Assembly (NCBI RefSeq): GCF_024641065.1
Contig: NZ_JAHEDV010000001.1
Location: 310,001 to 374,000 of the forward strand
DNA: 64,000 nt
Direction: 5' to 3'
Origin: Rhodoluna sp.
Lineage (GTDB): Bacteria; Actinomycetota; Actinomycetes; Actinomycetales; Microbacteriaceae
The notes under the pieces are model-generated. The model saw only the letters and a program-made list of their open reading frames with translations, made no database searches and had not been told where the DNA came from. A program made the position numbers and the translations under genes. Below, one piece after another: positions 41,502 through 49,774 of this stretch (position 1 is its first letter; every line of letters begins with the position of its first letter).

Positions 41502-43184
41502 TTAGTCGCGAGTTAGTCGACGATAGGTAGAACGATGCGGCTTTGCCGCGTCGGCACCCAAGCGTGCAATCTTGTTCTCTTCGTAGGCCTCGAAGTTTCC
41601 TTCGAACCAGTACCACTGGTCAGGCTTGTCGTCGTTGCCCTCATAGGCAAGGATGTGTGAAGCCACTCGGTCTAGGAACCAACGGTCGTGAGTGATAACC
41701 ACGGCACAACCAGGGAACTGGAGAAGCGCATTCTCAAGTGAACCAAGGGTTTCAACATCCAGGTCGTTTGTAGGTTCGTCGAGTAGCAACAGGTTGCCAC
41801 CCTCTTTTAGAGTCAAGGCCAGGTTGAGTCGGTTGCGCTCACCACCAGATAGAACGCCAGCAGGTTTCTGCTGATCTGGGCCCTTGAAACCAAACGCTGC
41901 CACATAGGCACGTGACGGCATTTCTTGATTGCCGACCTGAATGTAGTCGAGACCACCTGAAACGACCTCCCACAGGGACTTCTCTGGGTCGATGCCTCCA
42001 CGAGACTGGTCAACGTATGAGATCTTTACGGTCTCGCCGACCTTGAGGTCGCCGCCGTCAAGTTTCTCAAGCCCAACGATGGTCTTGAACAAGGTTGACT
42101 TACCAACACCGTTTGGACCAATAACACCAACGATGCCGTTGCGAGGAAGACTGAAAGACAGGCCGTTGATGAGTGAACGTCCGTCGAAGCCCTTCTGTAG
42201 GTTTTTCGCCTCGATAACGATGTCGCCAAGACGAGGACCCATTGGAATTTGGATCTCTTCAAAGTCGAGCTTTCTGGTGCGGTCAGCCTCAGCCGCCATC
42301 TCTTCGTATTTAGCCAAACGCGCCTTTGACTTTGTCTGACGAGCTTTTGGAGAAGAGCGAACCCAGTCGAGTTCTTCAGAGAGGCGCTTCGCAAGCTTGG
42401 CGTCTTTTTTACCCTGAACTTCTAACCGTTCGCGCTTCTTCTCAAGATAGGTCGAGTAGTTGCCCTCATAAGGGTAGGCGCGGCCGCGGTCTAGCTCGAG
42501 AATCCACTCGGCCACGTTGTCTAGAAAGTAACGGTCGTGGGTAACAGCAAGAACTGCACCAGGATACTTAGCCAAGTGCTGCTCTAGCCAAAGCACAGAT
42601 TCAGCATCAAGGTGGTTAGTTGGCTCATCTAGAAGTAGCAAATCTGGCTTCTCGAGCAACAACTTGCAGAGAGCAACTCGGCGACGCTCACCACCAGAAA
42701 GGTTGGTAACCAGGGTGTCACCCGGCGGGCAACGAAGTGCATCCATGGCCTGTTCGAGCTGAGAGTCTAAGTCCCAGGCGTCGAGGTGGTCGATTTGCTC
42801 TTGAAGCACACCCATCTCTTCTAGAAGAGCATCGAAATCTGCATCAGGCTCTGCCATCAAAGCTGAAATTTCGTTGAAGCGGTCTAGCTTTTGCTTGGTC
42901 TCTTTAACAGCAAGCTCAACGTTGCCAAGCACGGTAAGACTCTCGTCTAGCGGTGGCTCCTGCATGAGGATGCCAACGGTGTGCTCTGGGCTAAGTCGGG
43001 CTTCACCATTGCTTGGGGTGTCGAGCCCAGCCATGATTTTTAGAACTGTGGATTTACCAGCACCGTTTGGCCCTACGACACCGATCTTTGCGCCTGGCAA
43101 GAAGGCCAGAGTGACGTCGTCAAGAATTACTTTGTCGCCGTGCGCTTTGCGCGCTTTGATCATCTGATAGATGAATTCAGCCAT
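41502..43184 (-). CDS. ettA: Energy-dependent translational throttle protein EttA (ABC-F)
   Basis: 560 aa with two ABC cassettes (GPNGAGKST, LSGGERRRVALCKLLLEKPDLLLLDEPTNHLD; LSGGERNRLNLALTLKEGGNLLLLDEPTNDLD). Confidence 0.97.
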   Translation of the reverse strand: MAEFIYQMIKARKAHGDKVILDDVTLAFLPGAKIGVVGPNGAGKSTVLKIMAGLDTPSNGEARLSPEHTVGILMQEPPLDESLTVLGNVELAVKETKQKLDRFNEISALMAEPDADFDALLEEMGVLQEQIDHLDAWDLDSQLEQAMDALRCPPGDTLVTNLSGGERRRVALCKLLLEKPDLLLLDEPTNHLDAESVLWLEQHLAKYPGAVLAVTHDRYFLDNVAEWILELDRGRAYPYEGNYSTYLEKKRERLEVQGKKDAKLAKRLSEELDWVRSSPKARQTKSKARLAKYEEMAAEADRTRKLDFEEIQIPMGPRLGDIVIEAKNLQKGFDGRSLINGLSFSLPRNGIVGVIGPNGVGKSTLFKTIVGLEKLDGGDLKVGETVKISYVDQSRGGIDPEKSLWEVVSGGLDYIQVGNQEMPSRAYVAAFGFKGPDQQKPAGVLSGGERNRLNLALTLKEGGNLLLLDEPTNDLDVETLGSLENALLQFPGCAVVITHDRWFLDRVASHILAYEGNDDKPDQWYWFEGNFEAYEENKIARLGADAAKPHRSTYRRLTRD

Positions 43185-43220
43185 GTGAATGGTCTCTTTC
43201 GATAAGTACGCAGCTCTCGC

Positions 43221-43404
43221 GGGCGCCTTATGAAAATGGCGCCCTCCAAATCTTGGGCTTGCTTGGGTATAAGTTTACCCGACCAATAATGGCTTCTGAT
43301 GAGCCTGTAATGCATGCCTAGATTTGAAGGGCGCCGTTGCCTCCCGAGGGGTGGGAGGGTTAAGTGCTGGGCCAAGGGTTGAGGGGGTCGCTACTTGACC
43401 CAGC
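43221..43404 (-). ncRNA. Candidate structured RNA / 5' leader between ssb and ettA
   Basis: Intergenic; 11-bp stem (43366-43376/43394-43404) with C-rich loop, 6-bp CCTCCC/GGGAGG hairpin with ACCCCTC loop, 16-bp stem (43238-43253/43320-43335), GGGCGCC hairpin at 43221-43244; non-canonical positions are G-U only if transcribed from minus strand. Confidence 0.6.
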
Positions 43405-43418
43405 GGTCTAGTGGCTTA

Positions 43419-43880
43419 TTACTTTGCCTTGATTTTTGCAGCGGGCGCAGTGGCAACAAGATCGGTTGACTCGAACTCTTCTTCAAAGTTAGAGTCAGTG
43501 TCTGTTGGCTCGGTTTCTCGAACCAAAACGGTGCGGGTGAACACAGAGCTACCCCATGCAAGATCGTGCCCCATCGAATCGGCTTCAACTTCAACTGAAG
43601 TACCTGCTCGTTCACCGTTATCCCAGTCGCGAACACGCAACTTTCCGGTTACTGAAACGCGGTCGCCTTTATTGACCGAACCGGCCGAATTGATCGCTAG
43701 CTGTCGAAAACTTGTGATGGTGAACCAATTTGTTTCGCCGTCGATCCATTTGTTTTGAGCGCGATCAAATCTTCGACTAGAAGATGCCAGTCGAAACGAG
43801 GTAATTGGCAGGCCATCTTGGGTGACCAGGTGGCGAGGTGTAGTCGCAACCAAACCCGCGACCGAAAGAGTTTCTGACAT
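43419..43880 (-). CDS. Single-stranded DNA-binding protein (ssb paralogue)
   Basis: OB-fold SSB: NWFTITSFRQLAINSAGSVNKGDRVSVTGKLRVRDWDNGERAGTSVEVEADSMGHDL. Confidence 0.93.
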   Translation of the reverse strand: MSETLSVAGLVATTPRHLVTQDGLPITSFRLASSSRRFDRAQNKWIDGETNWFTITSFRQLAINSAGSVNKGDRVSVTGKLRVRDWDNGERAGTSVEVEADSMGHDLAWGSSVFTRTVLVRETEPTDTDSNFEEEFESTDLVATAPAAKIKAK

Positions 43881-43984
43881 TTGATGCCTTTCTCGATTTC
43901 ACCGAAAACCCTTGCTTTCGGTTCTGAATCGAGTTTGCCCACCTGCCGGCAGCGAAATCCTTGAATCTTAAAAACTGTGGAGAA

Positions 43985-44509
43985 CTAAGCCTTTAAATAG
44001 CTTGTGAATGCAGAACGAATCTTCGCCATTTTCGGTGCGACCACCGCGTTGCAGTAACCCTGAAATGGGTTTTTAGCGAAGAAGTCTTGGTGGTACTCCT
44101 CGCCAACCCAGAAAGCCGACGATGGCTCAATTGCAGTCACGATGTGGTCTCCCCAAATCAATTTCGCACGCTCGAAAGCTTCTTCAAATTGCGCCTTCTG
44201 GATTTCATCCTGGTAAAACATCACCGAACGATACTGAGTGCCAATGTCATTGCCCTGGCGATTCAACTGGGTTGGGTCGTGCATGGTGAAGAACATGTCC
44301 AGAATCACATTTGGCGAAATTATTGCCTCGTCGAAAATGACCTCGGCAATTTCAACATGCCCGGTGGAACCAGAGCACACGGCTTCGTAGCCAGGATTTT
44401 CACTCGGGCCACCCATGTAGCCGACGACCACGTCAGAAACACCGGCAACCTGCATGTAAGCACTGTCGAGACACCAAAAACAACCGCCACCGAGATAAAA
44501 ACTAGTCAT
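43985..44509 (-). CDS. msrA: Peptide-methionine (S)-S-oxide reductase
   Basis: FYLGGGCFWCLDSAYMQVAGVSDVVVGYMGG, FFTMHDPTQLNRQGNDIGTQYRS, EEYHQDF. Confidence 0.98.
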   Translation of the reverse strand: MTSFYLGGGCFWCLDSAYMQVAGVSDVVVGYMGGPSENPGYEAVCSGSTGHVEIAEVIFDEAIISPNVILDMFFTMHDPTQLNRQGNDIGTQYRSVMFYQDEIQKAQFEEAFERAKLIWGDHIVTAIEPSSAFWVGEEYHQDFFAKNPFQGYCNAVVAPKMAKIRSAFTSYLKA

Positions 44510-44531
44510 GGTCCTAGCCTAGGCTTTACAC

Positions 44532-45539
44532 ATGAGCTATCAAGCAGCCAATAATCGCTATGAATCAATGCCTTATCGTCGCTGTGGCAAGAGCGGGCTC
44601 AAACTGCCCGAACTTTCACTTGGTCTATGGCACAACTTTGGCACCAATGATTCGATGTCTAACCAGCGAGCAATATTGCGTCGCGCCTTTGATTTGGGCA
44701 TCACCCACTTTGACCTAGCTAATAACTACGGCCCAAAGCCTGGCTCTGCCGAAGAGAATTTTGGCATTCACATGGAGCGCGACTTCAAGCCCTTCCGCGA
44801 CGAACTAATTATTTCTACCAAGGCTGGCTATGACATGTGGGCGGGCCCATACGGCGAGTGGGGTTCACGCAAATACCTGCTTGCCTCGCTCGACCAGAGC
44901 CTGAAGCGCATGGGTCTTGATTATGTCGACATCTTTTATTCTCACCGTTTCGACCCGAACACTCCCCTAGAAGAAACTATGGGTGCCCTCGCACATGCGG
45001 TTCATTCGGGCAAGGCGCTTTATGCCGGAATCTCTTCTTACGACGCTCAACAAACCCGCGAAGCCAAGGCCATCCTTGAAAGCAAGGGTGTGCCGCTTCT
45101 GATTCACCAACCTCGGTATTCAATGTTTGATCGCACGGCTGAGCAGTCACTTTTTGACACCCTAGGAATCGAGGGCATTGGTTCAATCGTGTTCTCACCT
45201 CTAGCCCAGGGGCTGCTGAGCGATAGATACCTGACTGGCAAAATTCCTAAGGGCTCACGCGCGTCTAAGCAGCACTTTTTGCAGCCATCAAATATCACGG
45301 ATGAATACCTCGTTCACGCAAATGCCCTAAATCAAATTGCCAAGGATCGTGGCCAGACACTTAGCCAGCTGGCATTGAGCTGGGTGCTGCGCCAGCCGAC
45401 GGTCACTTCTGCCCTAATCGGTGTCAGTAGCGTTACCCAGCTGGAACAAAACGTTGCAACTTTGAGTTCACCAAAGTTGAGTATGCAAGAGATTGCAGCA
45501 ATCGAGCCCCACGCCATACACGGCTTGGGAATGAAATAG
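44532..45539 (+). CDS. Aldo/keto reductase (YghZ/MgrA-like)
   Basis: YRRCGKSGLKLPELSLGLWHNFG, FDLANNYGPKPGSAEENFG, YSHRFDPNTPLEETM. Confidence 0.96.
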   Translation: MSYQAANNRYESMPYRRCGKSGLKLPELSLGLWHNFGTNDSMSNQRAILRRAFDLGITHFDLANNYGPKPGSAEENFGIHMERDFKPFRDELIISTKAGYDMWAGPYGEWGSRKYLLASLDQSLKRMGLDYVDIFYSHRFDPNTPLEETMGALAHAVHSGKALYAGISSYDAQQTREAKAILESKGVPLLIHQPRYSMFDRTAEQSLFDTLGIEGIGSIVFSPLAQGLLSDRYLTGKIPKGSRASKQHFLQPSNITDEYLVHANALNQIAKDRGQTLSQLALSWVLRQPTVTSALIGVSSVTQLEQNVATLSSPKLSMQEIAAIEPHAIHGLGMK

Positions 45540-45551
45540 AAAGTTAGAACC

Positions 45552-45944
45552 ATGGCAACTATCGAACTTGGCGCATCGACCTTTGGTGACACAGTCGTAA
45601 AAGAAGGCATCACCATCGTAGATTTTTGGGCAGAATGGTGCGGCCCGTGTCGCCAGTTCGCTCCAATATTTGAAGAGGCCTCAACCAAGCACCCAGAAAT
45701 CACCTTCGGCAAGGTAGATACCGAAGCCGAGAAGCAGCTGGCGGGCGAAGCGGGCATCAGCTCTATTCCAACCCTTATGGTATTTCGCGACGGAATTCTG
45801 CTTTACAACCGGCCAGGCGCACTCCCAGGCGCTGCGCTTGAAGAGTTGATTGCCGCAGTTGAAGGCCTAGACATGGATGAAATTCGCAAAGAGGTAGAAG
45901 CCCAGGGCGGCGAGCTCGGCGACGTTTCTGAAGTCAACGAATAA
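45552..45944 (+). CDS. Thioredoxin
   Basis: [20 protein letters not shown] active site. Confidence 0.97.
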   Translation: MATIELGASTFGDTVVKEGITIVDFWAEWCGPCRQFAPIFEEASTKHPEITFGKVDTEAEKQLAGEAGISSIPTLMVFRDGILLYNRPGALPGAALEELIAAVEGLDMDEIRKEVEAQGGELGDVSEVNE

Positions 45945-45948
45945 AACT

Positions 45949-45993
45949 TAAATGTTTGTGCCCCGGTCAATACGACCGGGGCACAAACATTTA
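45949..45993. terminator. Bidirectional terminator, perfect 20-bp stem with 5-nt loop
   Basis: taaatgtttgtgccccggtc-aatac-gaccggggcacaaacattta between convergent genes. Confidence 0.95.
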
Positions 45994-46003
45994 ACTCAGA
46001 ACG

Positions 46004-46468
46004 CTATTCGGCTACGTGTACACCGTGAATCGAACGATCAGTGTGCCTAGCCTTGAGTTCAAGCCAAACCGATATTAGAAACAGCGGCAGTAGCAAATCG
46101 GTAGCCACAAAAATTGGGTAGTCAAGCAGATATCCCGTGTACCAGACACCATCACGAATAAACAGGCTCACGTGGTTGATGATCAAGGCGATAGGCCAAG
46201 TTAGGGCAATCACCGGTAGCAATCGAATTACCGAATACTTGCCCATCGCATACATGGCAAAAATCACTAAAGGTCCGTTAGCAATAAGCAACCAACCGGC
46301 TGTGGTCAAAGTGAGAATCGTGCTGCGAACCGGTTCTCCGTTGGCAAAGGGGCTGAATAGAAAAAAGTCTGGGTAGGTAGCAACCACCAGCCAGAAAAGG
46401 CTTGAGATGAAGATTCCGAGGGTAGCCACGACAGCTCTCGTGGTGTTGGGAATCGGTAGGTTAGACAT
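46004..46468 (-). CDS. Hypothetical 4-TM membrane protein
   Basis: 154 aa, RBS-spaced, downstream of collagen-like gene on same strand. Confidence 0.75.
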   Translation of the reverse strand: MSNLPIPNTTRAVVATLGIFISSLFWLVVATYPDFFLFSPFANGEPVRSTILTLTTAGWLLIANGPLVIFAMYAMGKYSVIRLLPVIALTWPIALIINHVSLFIRDGVWYTGYLLDYPIFVATDLLLPLFLISVWLELKARHTDRSIHGVHVAE

Positions 46469-46483
46469 TTTTCTCCTGAGTTC

Positions 46484-47611
46484 CTATGGGTAATCGCAAA
46501 CAACAATCCAACGGCTTCCGGCAAGGTTATGCCAGCCATAAACGCCGGTTCCGGCTTGACCCGGAACCTGGCAAATGCCGCCGATGATTGGTTCGAAATT
46601 TTGAATTGGCGCTACATAAATGACGCCTTGTGATGAATCTTGGGTAACCACGAACCCGAGTTGAACGATTCGACCGTTGGTAGGTCGAACGTTAGTTAGT
46701 TGACCTGTACCGTTTAGGTAAAGCGGTGCACCTGGGCTCCACTGCGAGGTGTCTAATTCGTGAACCAAACCGTAGGTGGTTACGTAGCCATTTTCACCCG
46801 TTAGTACATCTTCGGTGAGTACCCCAATTACACCGGTAGCCCCTGTAACTGAATTATTGTCAGCGTGTTCCACTGTGATGCGACCACCACTAGAGCCGGT
46901 CACACGAACAGCGCGACCATTTAGCAAGGTTGATCCGGTGATGTTTTTAACCAACTGCACCGACTCTTGACCGATTTGAAGAGTTACAGCTCCATCTTTG
47001 AGCTGTAGATTCGCGGTTCCATCTGCGTCGTTCCAGGTGATGCGACCTGGGGCCTCTGGAGCATCGACGCTGGTGTCAAACTGCAGGTAGCCGAGTGCGC
47101 CGAGGCGATCAATCTGATCAAGATTGAGGCTGAGTGTCTGAGTTTCAGCGTCATAAATCAAAGGTGCGGTAGCGGAAACAACCCCGGTTGGCCCCTGTGG
47201 GCCGGTTAGACCAATTGGCCCCTGAATTCCTTGGATGCCCTGTTCACCGATTGGGCCTTGATCTCCGACTGGTCCTTGCGCTCCGGCGGCGCCATCCTGG
47301 CCGTTTGCACCATCTTGGCCATCAACACCGTCTGAACCATTTGCGCCAGCGGCACCTTGATCACCTGAAGCTCCAGCAGGCCCCATTGGTCCGGTCAAGC
47401 CAGTTGCGCCTCTTGGGCCAGGTTCGCCTTGGGGTCCGGCTGCTCCGGTTTCACCGGTGTCACCCTTTGGCCCGGCAACGAGCGTGCTGCCGAGTTGCTC
47501 GGTAATGTGAGCAAACCCAGTCAGAGAGGTTGTCATCAGGCCAGCATTGACGAGGGTTAACGCAGCAGCAGTTACTAGAACTGCATTCGCACCCAAATTT
47601 GAAAATCGCAA
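46484..47611 (-). CDS. Secreted collagen-like (Gly-X-Y repeat) protein
   Basis: Signal/TM-like N-terminus then about 32 uninterrupted G-X-Y triplets (GPKGDTGETGAAGPQGEPGPRG...GPQGPTG), non-collagenous C-terminal domain with two Cys. Confidence 0.9.
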   Translation of the reverse strand: MRFSNLGANAVLVTAAALTLVNAGLMTTSLTGFAHITEQLGSTLVAGPKGDTGETGAAGPQGEPGPRGATGLTGPMGPAGASGDQGAAGANGSDGVDGQDGANGQDGAAGAQGPVGDQGPIGEQGIQGIQGPIGLTGPQGPTGVVSATAPLIYDAETQTLSLNLDQIDRLGALGYLQFDTSVDAPEAPGRITWNDADGTANLQLKDGAVTLQIGQESVQLVKNITGSTLLNGRAVRVTGSSGGRITVEHADNNSVTGATGVIGVLTEDVLTGENGYVTTYGLVHELDTSQWSPGAPLYLNGTGQLTNVRPTNGRIVQLGFVVTQDSSQGVIYVAPIQNFEPIIGGICQVPGQAGTGVYGWHNLAGSRWIVVCDYP

Positions 47612-47655
47612 GTTACCTCCCCCGGCTAGAAAATTAGTCTAAATCGCGAGAGCAA

Positions 47656-48138
47656 CTAACTGGGTAGATTCGCTTCGATTAGGGCAACAATTTCTTCATC
47701 ATCTGGTTTGGTGGTTGGCCTGAATCTATGCACTTCGCCGTTAGGCAGAATCAAGAACTTCTCAAAGTTCCACAACACTGGTCCAGCCAAACCAGAGTGA
47801 TCTTTAGTTTTGACTAATTCTTTGTAGAGCGCGTGCCGATTGCGGCCATTCACCTTGATTTTCTCGGTCATCGGAAAGGTCACACCCCAAGTGGTTGAGC
47901 AAAACTCAGCAATTTCATCACTGCTACTCAGCTCTTGCATGAACTGGTTCGATGGCATTCCTAAAACGTTAAAACCTCGTGATTGATACTTCTCCTGTAG
48001 CGCCTCCAGAGCGCCATACTGAGGAGTCAAGCCACATCTAGATGCAACGTTCACAACCAGCGTGACTTTGCCTGAAAACTCTTTTAGCGATCGAGATGTG
48101 CCATCCAGCATTACAACTTCAAACTTAGAAATGTCCAT
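47656..48138 (-). CDS. Glutathione peroxidase family protein
   Basis: VVNVASRCGLTPQYGALEALQEKY, GMPSNQF, LWNFEKFL. Confidence 0.95.
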   Translation of the reverse strand: MDISKFEVVMLDGTSRSLKEFSGKVTLVVNVASRCGLTPQYGALEALQEKYQSRGFNVLGMPSNQFMQELSSSDEIAEFCSTTWGVTFPMTEKIKVNGRNRHALYKELVKTKDHSGLAGPVLWNFEKFLILPNGEVHRFRPTTKPDDEEIVALIEANLPS

Positions 48139-48225
48139 GTGAGGTGCAACCTAATCTTTTCTGGCTTATTCCAATAGGGTGAAGTTAAGACACCACAATA
48201 GCTAGCCAAAACGAAGCAGGACCAA

Positions 48226-48816
48226 TTGAAAAATAACAAAGGTAAGCTTCTGGGCATTATGGCTGGGGTGCTGGTCTTCCTTTCGGTCACGGTTTTTGCT
48301 GCGCTCCAATCACAGAACCCAACTGCGCTACCAACTTCGAGCGAGAGCCCAAATGCTGTTGCATCTGCAAGTTCAAGCACCAGCCCAAGCGCTAGCGAAA
48401 GCCCATCTTCGCCTGCACCCTCACCAAGCAGATCTGCTACAAAGCGGCCCACACCTAATTCATCGACAAAAACATTTGTGAGTGAAAATCGCATCCTGGT
48501 TTCGTCGATGCACAGCATCTTGGATGAAATGGTTGAGCGCGCGTTAAACGAACAAATGGACATCTTGATGTCTAAAAATGATGAACTTCGAACCAAATTC
48601 GAAAAACTTGAATCCGCCACACCACCAGCATCGATTTCGACCCGCTGGAGAGATCAACTTTCAAGAACTTCAAATGAGATTTCTGATCTGCGATTCGCCT
48701 CAATTGAATACACCAATGCGCGAATTGGAGTTGATGAATTTCTCAGCAACTTTGCTCCGTTGCGAATTGAATTGGTGGCCCTTGACGCCCTGCTCGATGA
48801 GGCGGTAGCCAAGTAG
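48226..48816 (+). CDS. Hypothetical secreted/membrane-anchored protein with Ser/Pro-rich linker
   Basis: N-terminal TM then SESPNAVASASSSTSPSASESPSSPAPSPS linker; stop overlaps next ORF start. Confidence 0.65.
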   Translation: MKNNKGKLLGIMAGVLVFLSVTVFAALQSQNPTALPTSSESPNAVASASSSTSPSASESPSSPAPSPSRSATKRPTPNSSTKTFVSENRILVSSMHSILDEMVERALNEQMDILMSKNDELRTKFEKLESATPPASISTRWRDQLSRTSNEISDLRFASIEYTNARIGVDEFLSNFAPLRIELVALDALLDEAVAK

Positions 48817-49154
48817 TGTCGGCTTCATCGACGGTGGTGACCAAAGCATCGATTGGCGCAGCCGGCCTGGGATACCTGCTGCTTGTTCCAGATGCTCTCT
48901 GGTGGAAGTGCCCTGTTCACCTAACCACCGGCTGGCTGTGCCCAGGATGCGGAGGTCAAAGGTGGCTGTTTGCAATTCTGCAAGGAGACTTCGCTGCCGC
49001 CTGGCAAGCGAATCAATTCTTGTTCGCGGCACCGGCTTTGATCGCAATCGGTTTTCTATTGCAACGCGCAAGAATCGCAAATCGCTGGAAGGTCAGTTAC
49101 CTAACCTGCATCGCAGTTTTGACTCTTGCCTTCACGGTTTATCGCAACGCTTAG
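48816..49154 (+). CDS. DUF2752-like membrane protein
   Basis: WKCPVHLTTGWLCPGCGGQRW (CPGCG motif) followed by TM helices. Confidence 0.85.
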   Translation: MSASSTVVTKASIGAAGLGYLLLVPDALWWKCPVHLTTGWLCPGCGGQRWLFAILQGDFAAAWQANQFLFAAPALIAIGFLLQRARIANRWKVSYLTCIAVLTLAFTVYRNA

Positions 49155-49170
49155 GCGCCAAAATTAACCA

Positions 49171-49527
49171 CTAGTTGCGAGGAAAGTCCTCAGGGTGGTT
49201 TTTGAAAAATGCATTAAAAACATTGAATGCCGTAATTAGTGCCGCCGGCAGGAGCGCGAAGAAGGGCACCAGCGAAATGGTGAGATACACCATCGGATCA
49301 GTGGTTTCATCGATAAAAACCATCGAGATGCCTAAAAGCGTCAGGAACAGCAGGCCCCCCATCCAAGCGAAGAATGCCCAAAAGGTTTTTGGTGATTCTT
49401 TTCTAACAGTTCGCCATACTTTTTTAGTCAAAGCTTCACGCTCGGCCCCGCGGGTGTAAACGTGATTTGACGTCCAAAACATGATGATCTCTAAGGCACG
49501 TGGTGGCTGCATTCTGAATCCCCTCAA
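49171..49527 (-). CDS. 2TM-domain hypothetical membrane protein
   Basis: 118 aa with two TM helices. Confidence 0.6.
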   Translation of the reverse strand: MRGFRMQPPRALEIIMFWTSNHVYTRGAEREALTKKVWRTVRKESPKTFWAFFAWMGGLLFLTLLGISMVFIDETTDPMVYLTISLVPFFALLPAALITAFNVFNAFFKNHPEDFPRN

Positions 49528-49549
49528 TCAGACGACGACGTTTATTGCG

Positions 49550-49622
49550 CGCCCTCGGTAGGAATCGAACCTACGACCAAGAGATTAGAAGGCTCTTGCT
49601 CTATCCACTGAGCTACGAGGGC
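49550..49622 (-). tRNA. tRNA-Arg (anticodon TCT)
   Basis: Minus strand GCCCTCGTAGCTCAGTGGATAGAGCAAGAGCCTTCTAATCTCTTGGTCGTAGGTTCGATTCCTACCGAGGGCG. Confidence 0.95.
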
Positions 49623-49774
49623 ATGCCCAACAAAGGGCAAATGCCAGTCTACAAGAGCAGTGAAGATTAATTCGGCCGACCAAGTGAACCCAAAACTATG
49701 ATTTTTCGGGCTTATGTAGGCAATAGCGCACATCCTTGGATACCCATAAAAACCAACTAAATAGGCTCATTTTC

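Noticed and set aside
43221-43404. SRP 4.5S RNA, tmRNA or RNase P RNA as identity for the ssb-ettA spacer RNA
   Set aside because: Lacks the SRP GGTCAGGTCCGGAAGGAAGCAGCC-type core, tmRNA tRNA-like ends, and RNase P conserved motifs.
49177-49200. GAGGAAAGTCC motif resembling the RNase P RNA conserved core
   Set aside because: It lies inside the 3' end of the 49171-49527 minus-strand ORF (HPEDFPRN*), and no surrounding RNase P secondary structure was found.
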